From assembly GCA_003476595.1 (NCBI GenBank), contig DMTU01000151.1:4217-10347 (forward strand): a stretch of 6,131 bases of DNA. Direction: 5' to 3'. The notes beneath the pieces are model-generated. The model was not told the origin of the DNA, ran no database searches, and saw only the letters and a list, made by a program, of their open reading frames with translations. Below, piece after piece: positions 5,566 to 6,131 of the stretch. Position 1 is the first letter of the stretch, and the number at the start of each line of letters is the position of its first letter. A program made the translations under genes and the position numbers. The stretch comes from Acidimicrobiaceae bacterium (lineage in GTDB: Bacteria; Actinomycetota; Acidimicrobiia; Acidimicrobiales; Salinilacustritrichaceae).

Positions 5566-6131
5566 GAGGCGCTCCACGTGACGTCGATGGCCGCCTCGAG
5601 GATGTCGAGGCCCTCGACGAGCTCGTCCTCGGGGATGGTGAGCGGCGGGATCAGCTTGAGGACGCGGCCGCCGGTGCCGCACGGCCCGATGAGCAGGCCG
5701 CGCTCGAAGCACTCGCGCTGCACGTCCTTCGCGTAGGCGCCGTCGACCACGTCGACGGCCTGCATCATCCCCCGGCCCCGCACGTCCCAACCGTGGTCAG
5801 CCCGTGCGTCGGCGAGGGAGCGCAGGCGCTGGCGCATGATCTCGCCCTTCGCGGCGACGTCGTTCATGAGGGTGTCGTCGGTGAAGTAGCTGAGCGCCTC
5901 GGTGCCGGCGACGAACGAGAGGCCCTGCCCGCGGAAGGTGCCGGTGTGCTCGCCCGGTGACCAGTGCTCGTCGTGCTCGGGCTTGTTGAGGTTCATCGCC
6001 AGCGGGGTGCCGAAGCCGCCGATGCCCTTGGCCAGGGTGACGATGTCGGGGTCCAGGTCCATGCCGTCGAAGCTGAAGTAGGAACCGGTGCGTCCGCACC
6101 CGGCCTGGATGTCGTCGATGATCAGCAGCGC
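5562..6131 (-). CDS. doeD: Class III PLP aminotransferase, diaminobutyrate-2-oxoglutarate transaminase (EctB/DoeD-like), 3' part only
   Basis: The visible 189 codons are the C-terminal portion (a bit under half) of a class III (ornithine/4-aminobutyrate type) aminotransferase; the start lies beyond the right edge. The fragment opens with LLIIDDIQAGCGRTG, where an Asp in IDD contacts the PLP ring nitrogen. The Schiff-base lysine is Lys35 in VTLAKGIGG. Then follow WSPGEHTGTFRG (57-68), which closely resembles the EctB/DoeD phosphate-binding segment, and the C-terminal small domain with VRGRGMMQAVDV and LKLIPPLTI. EctB and DoeD catalyse the same reaction in opposite directions, interconverting aspartate semialdehyde plus glutamate with 2,4-diaminobutyrate plus 2-oxoglutarate. 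Because the next two genes look catabolic and no ectA or ectC follows, I favour the degradative (DoeD) role. Its stop overlaps the hydrolase ATG as ATGA, so the two are translationally coupled. Confidence 0.83.
   Translation of the reverse strand, partial: ALLIIDDIQAGCGRTGSYFSFDGMDLDPDIVTLAKGIGGFGTPLAMNLNKPEHDEHWSPGEHTGTFRGQGLSFVAGTEALSYFTDDTLMNDVAAKGEIMRQRLRSLADARADHGWDVRGRGMMQAVDVVDGAYAKDVQRECFERGLLIGPCGTGGRVLKLIPPLTIPEDELVEGLDILEAAIDVTWSAS
5572..5575 (-). promoter_or_regulatory. Ribosome binding site fixing the hydrolase start
   Basis: GGAG on the minus strand, six nucleotides before the ATG at 5565, embedded in the last codons of the aminotransferase gene. It favours that ATG over the next in-frame ATG (5547), six codons downstream, and over upstream in-frame starts that would overlap the aminotransferase extensively. 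Confidence 0.65.

Noticed and set aside
4528..5736. Long plus-strand open frame opposite the hydrolase and aminotransferase
   Set aside because: It has biased composition and no recognisable domain, and is fully antisense to two genes with clear motifs and ribosome binding sites.
5566..5790. N-terminal extension of the hydrolase to about 5790
   Set aside because: It would overlap the aminotransferase C-terminus by over 200 nt. The ATG at 5565 gives an ATGA overlap, has a ribosome binding site and matches the family length.
5562..6131. Biosynthetic EctB of an ectABC operon
   Set aside because: Not excluded, because the upstream side is unseen. But the following genes are a ring-opening hydrolase and a semialdehyde dehydrogenase rather than ectC, which points to catabolism.

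Overview
The window is very GC-rich and tightly packed. It reads as chromosomal DNA from an actinomycete-type (Actinomycetota) bacterium. The main taxonomic clue is a mycothione reductase at the left edge, since mycothiol is the low-molecular-weight thiol of that phylum. The strong G/C bias at third codon positions and the very short intergenic gaps fit. I cannot name a genus.

Layout: (1) 1-1343, plus strand: mtr, mycothione reductase, missing only a few N-terminal residues. (2) 1344-2387, minus strand: a luciferase-like flavin-dependent oxidoreductase (LLM class) that meets mtr tail to tail with no base between the two stop codons. (3) 2388-2455: a short gap with a perfect 14-bp palindrome, a likely operator for the oxidoreductase gene. 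(4) 2456-2944, minus: a small DUF4395 membrane protein with two CxxC pairs. (5) 2945-3016: a gap with a perfect 10-bp-stem hairpin next to the DUF4395 ribosome binding site. (6) 3017-6131, minus: three overlapping genes in the order EctB/DoeD-like aminotransferase (cut by the right edge), DoeA/EutD-like M24-fold hydrolase, and GabD1/Ssd/DoeC-like aldehyde dehydrogenase.

The three-gene block is best read as part of an ectoine (or 5-hydroxyectoine) catabolic operon. The hydrolase would open the ectoine ring to N-alpha-acetyl-diaminobutyrate. A deacetylase (DoeB/EutE), not seen here, would release diaminobutyrate. The aminotransferase would convert that to aspartate semialdehyde, and the dehydrogenase would oxidise it to aspartate. 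The genes overlap by 4 and 7 nt, so they are very probably co-transcribed and translationally coupled. The left half has a loose thiol/redox theme (mycothiol disulfide reductase, flavin oxidoreductase, cysteine-pair membrane protein), but nothing proves these genes work together.

I found no tRNA, rRNA, CRISPR array, insertion sequence or prophage gene. The families are all known. The less routine points are the divergent ectoine-hydrolase-like protein in an actinobacterial setting, the two intergenic dyad-symmetry elements, and the zero-spacer convergent gene pair.
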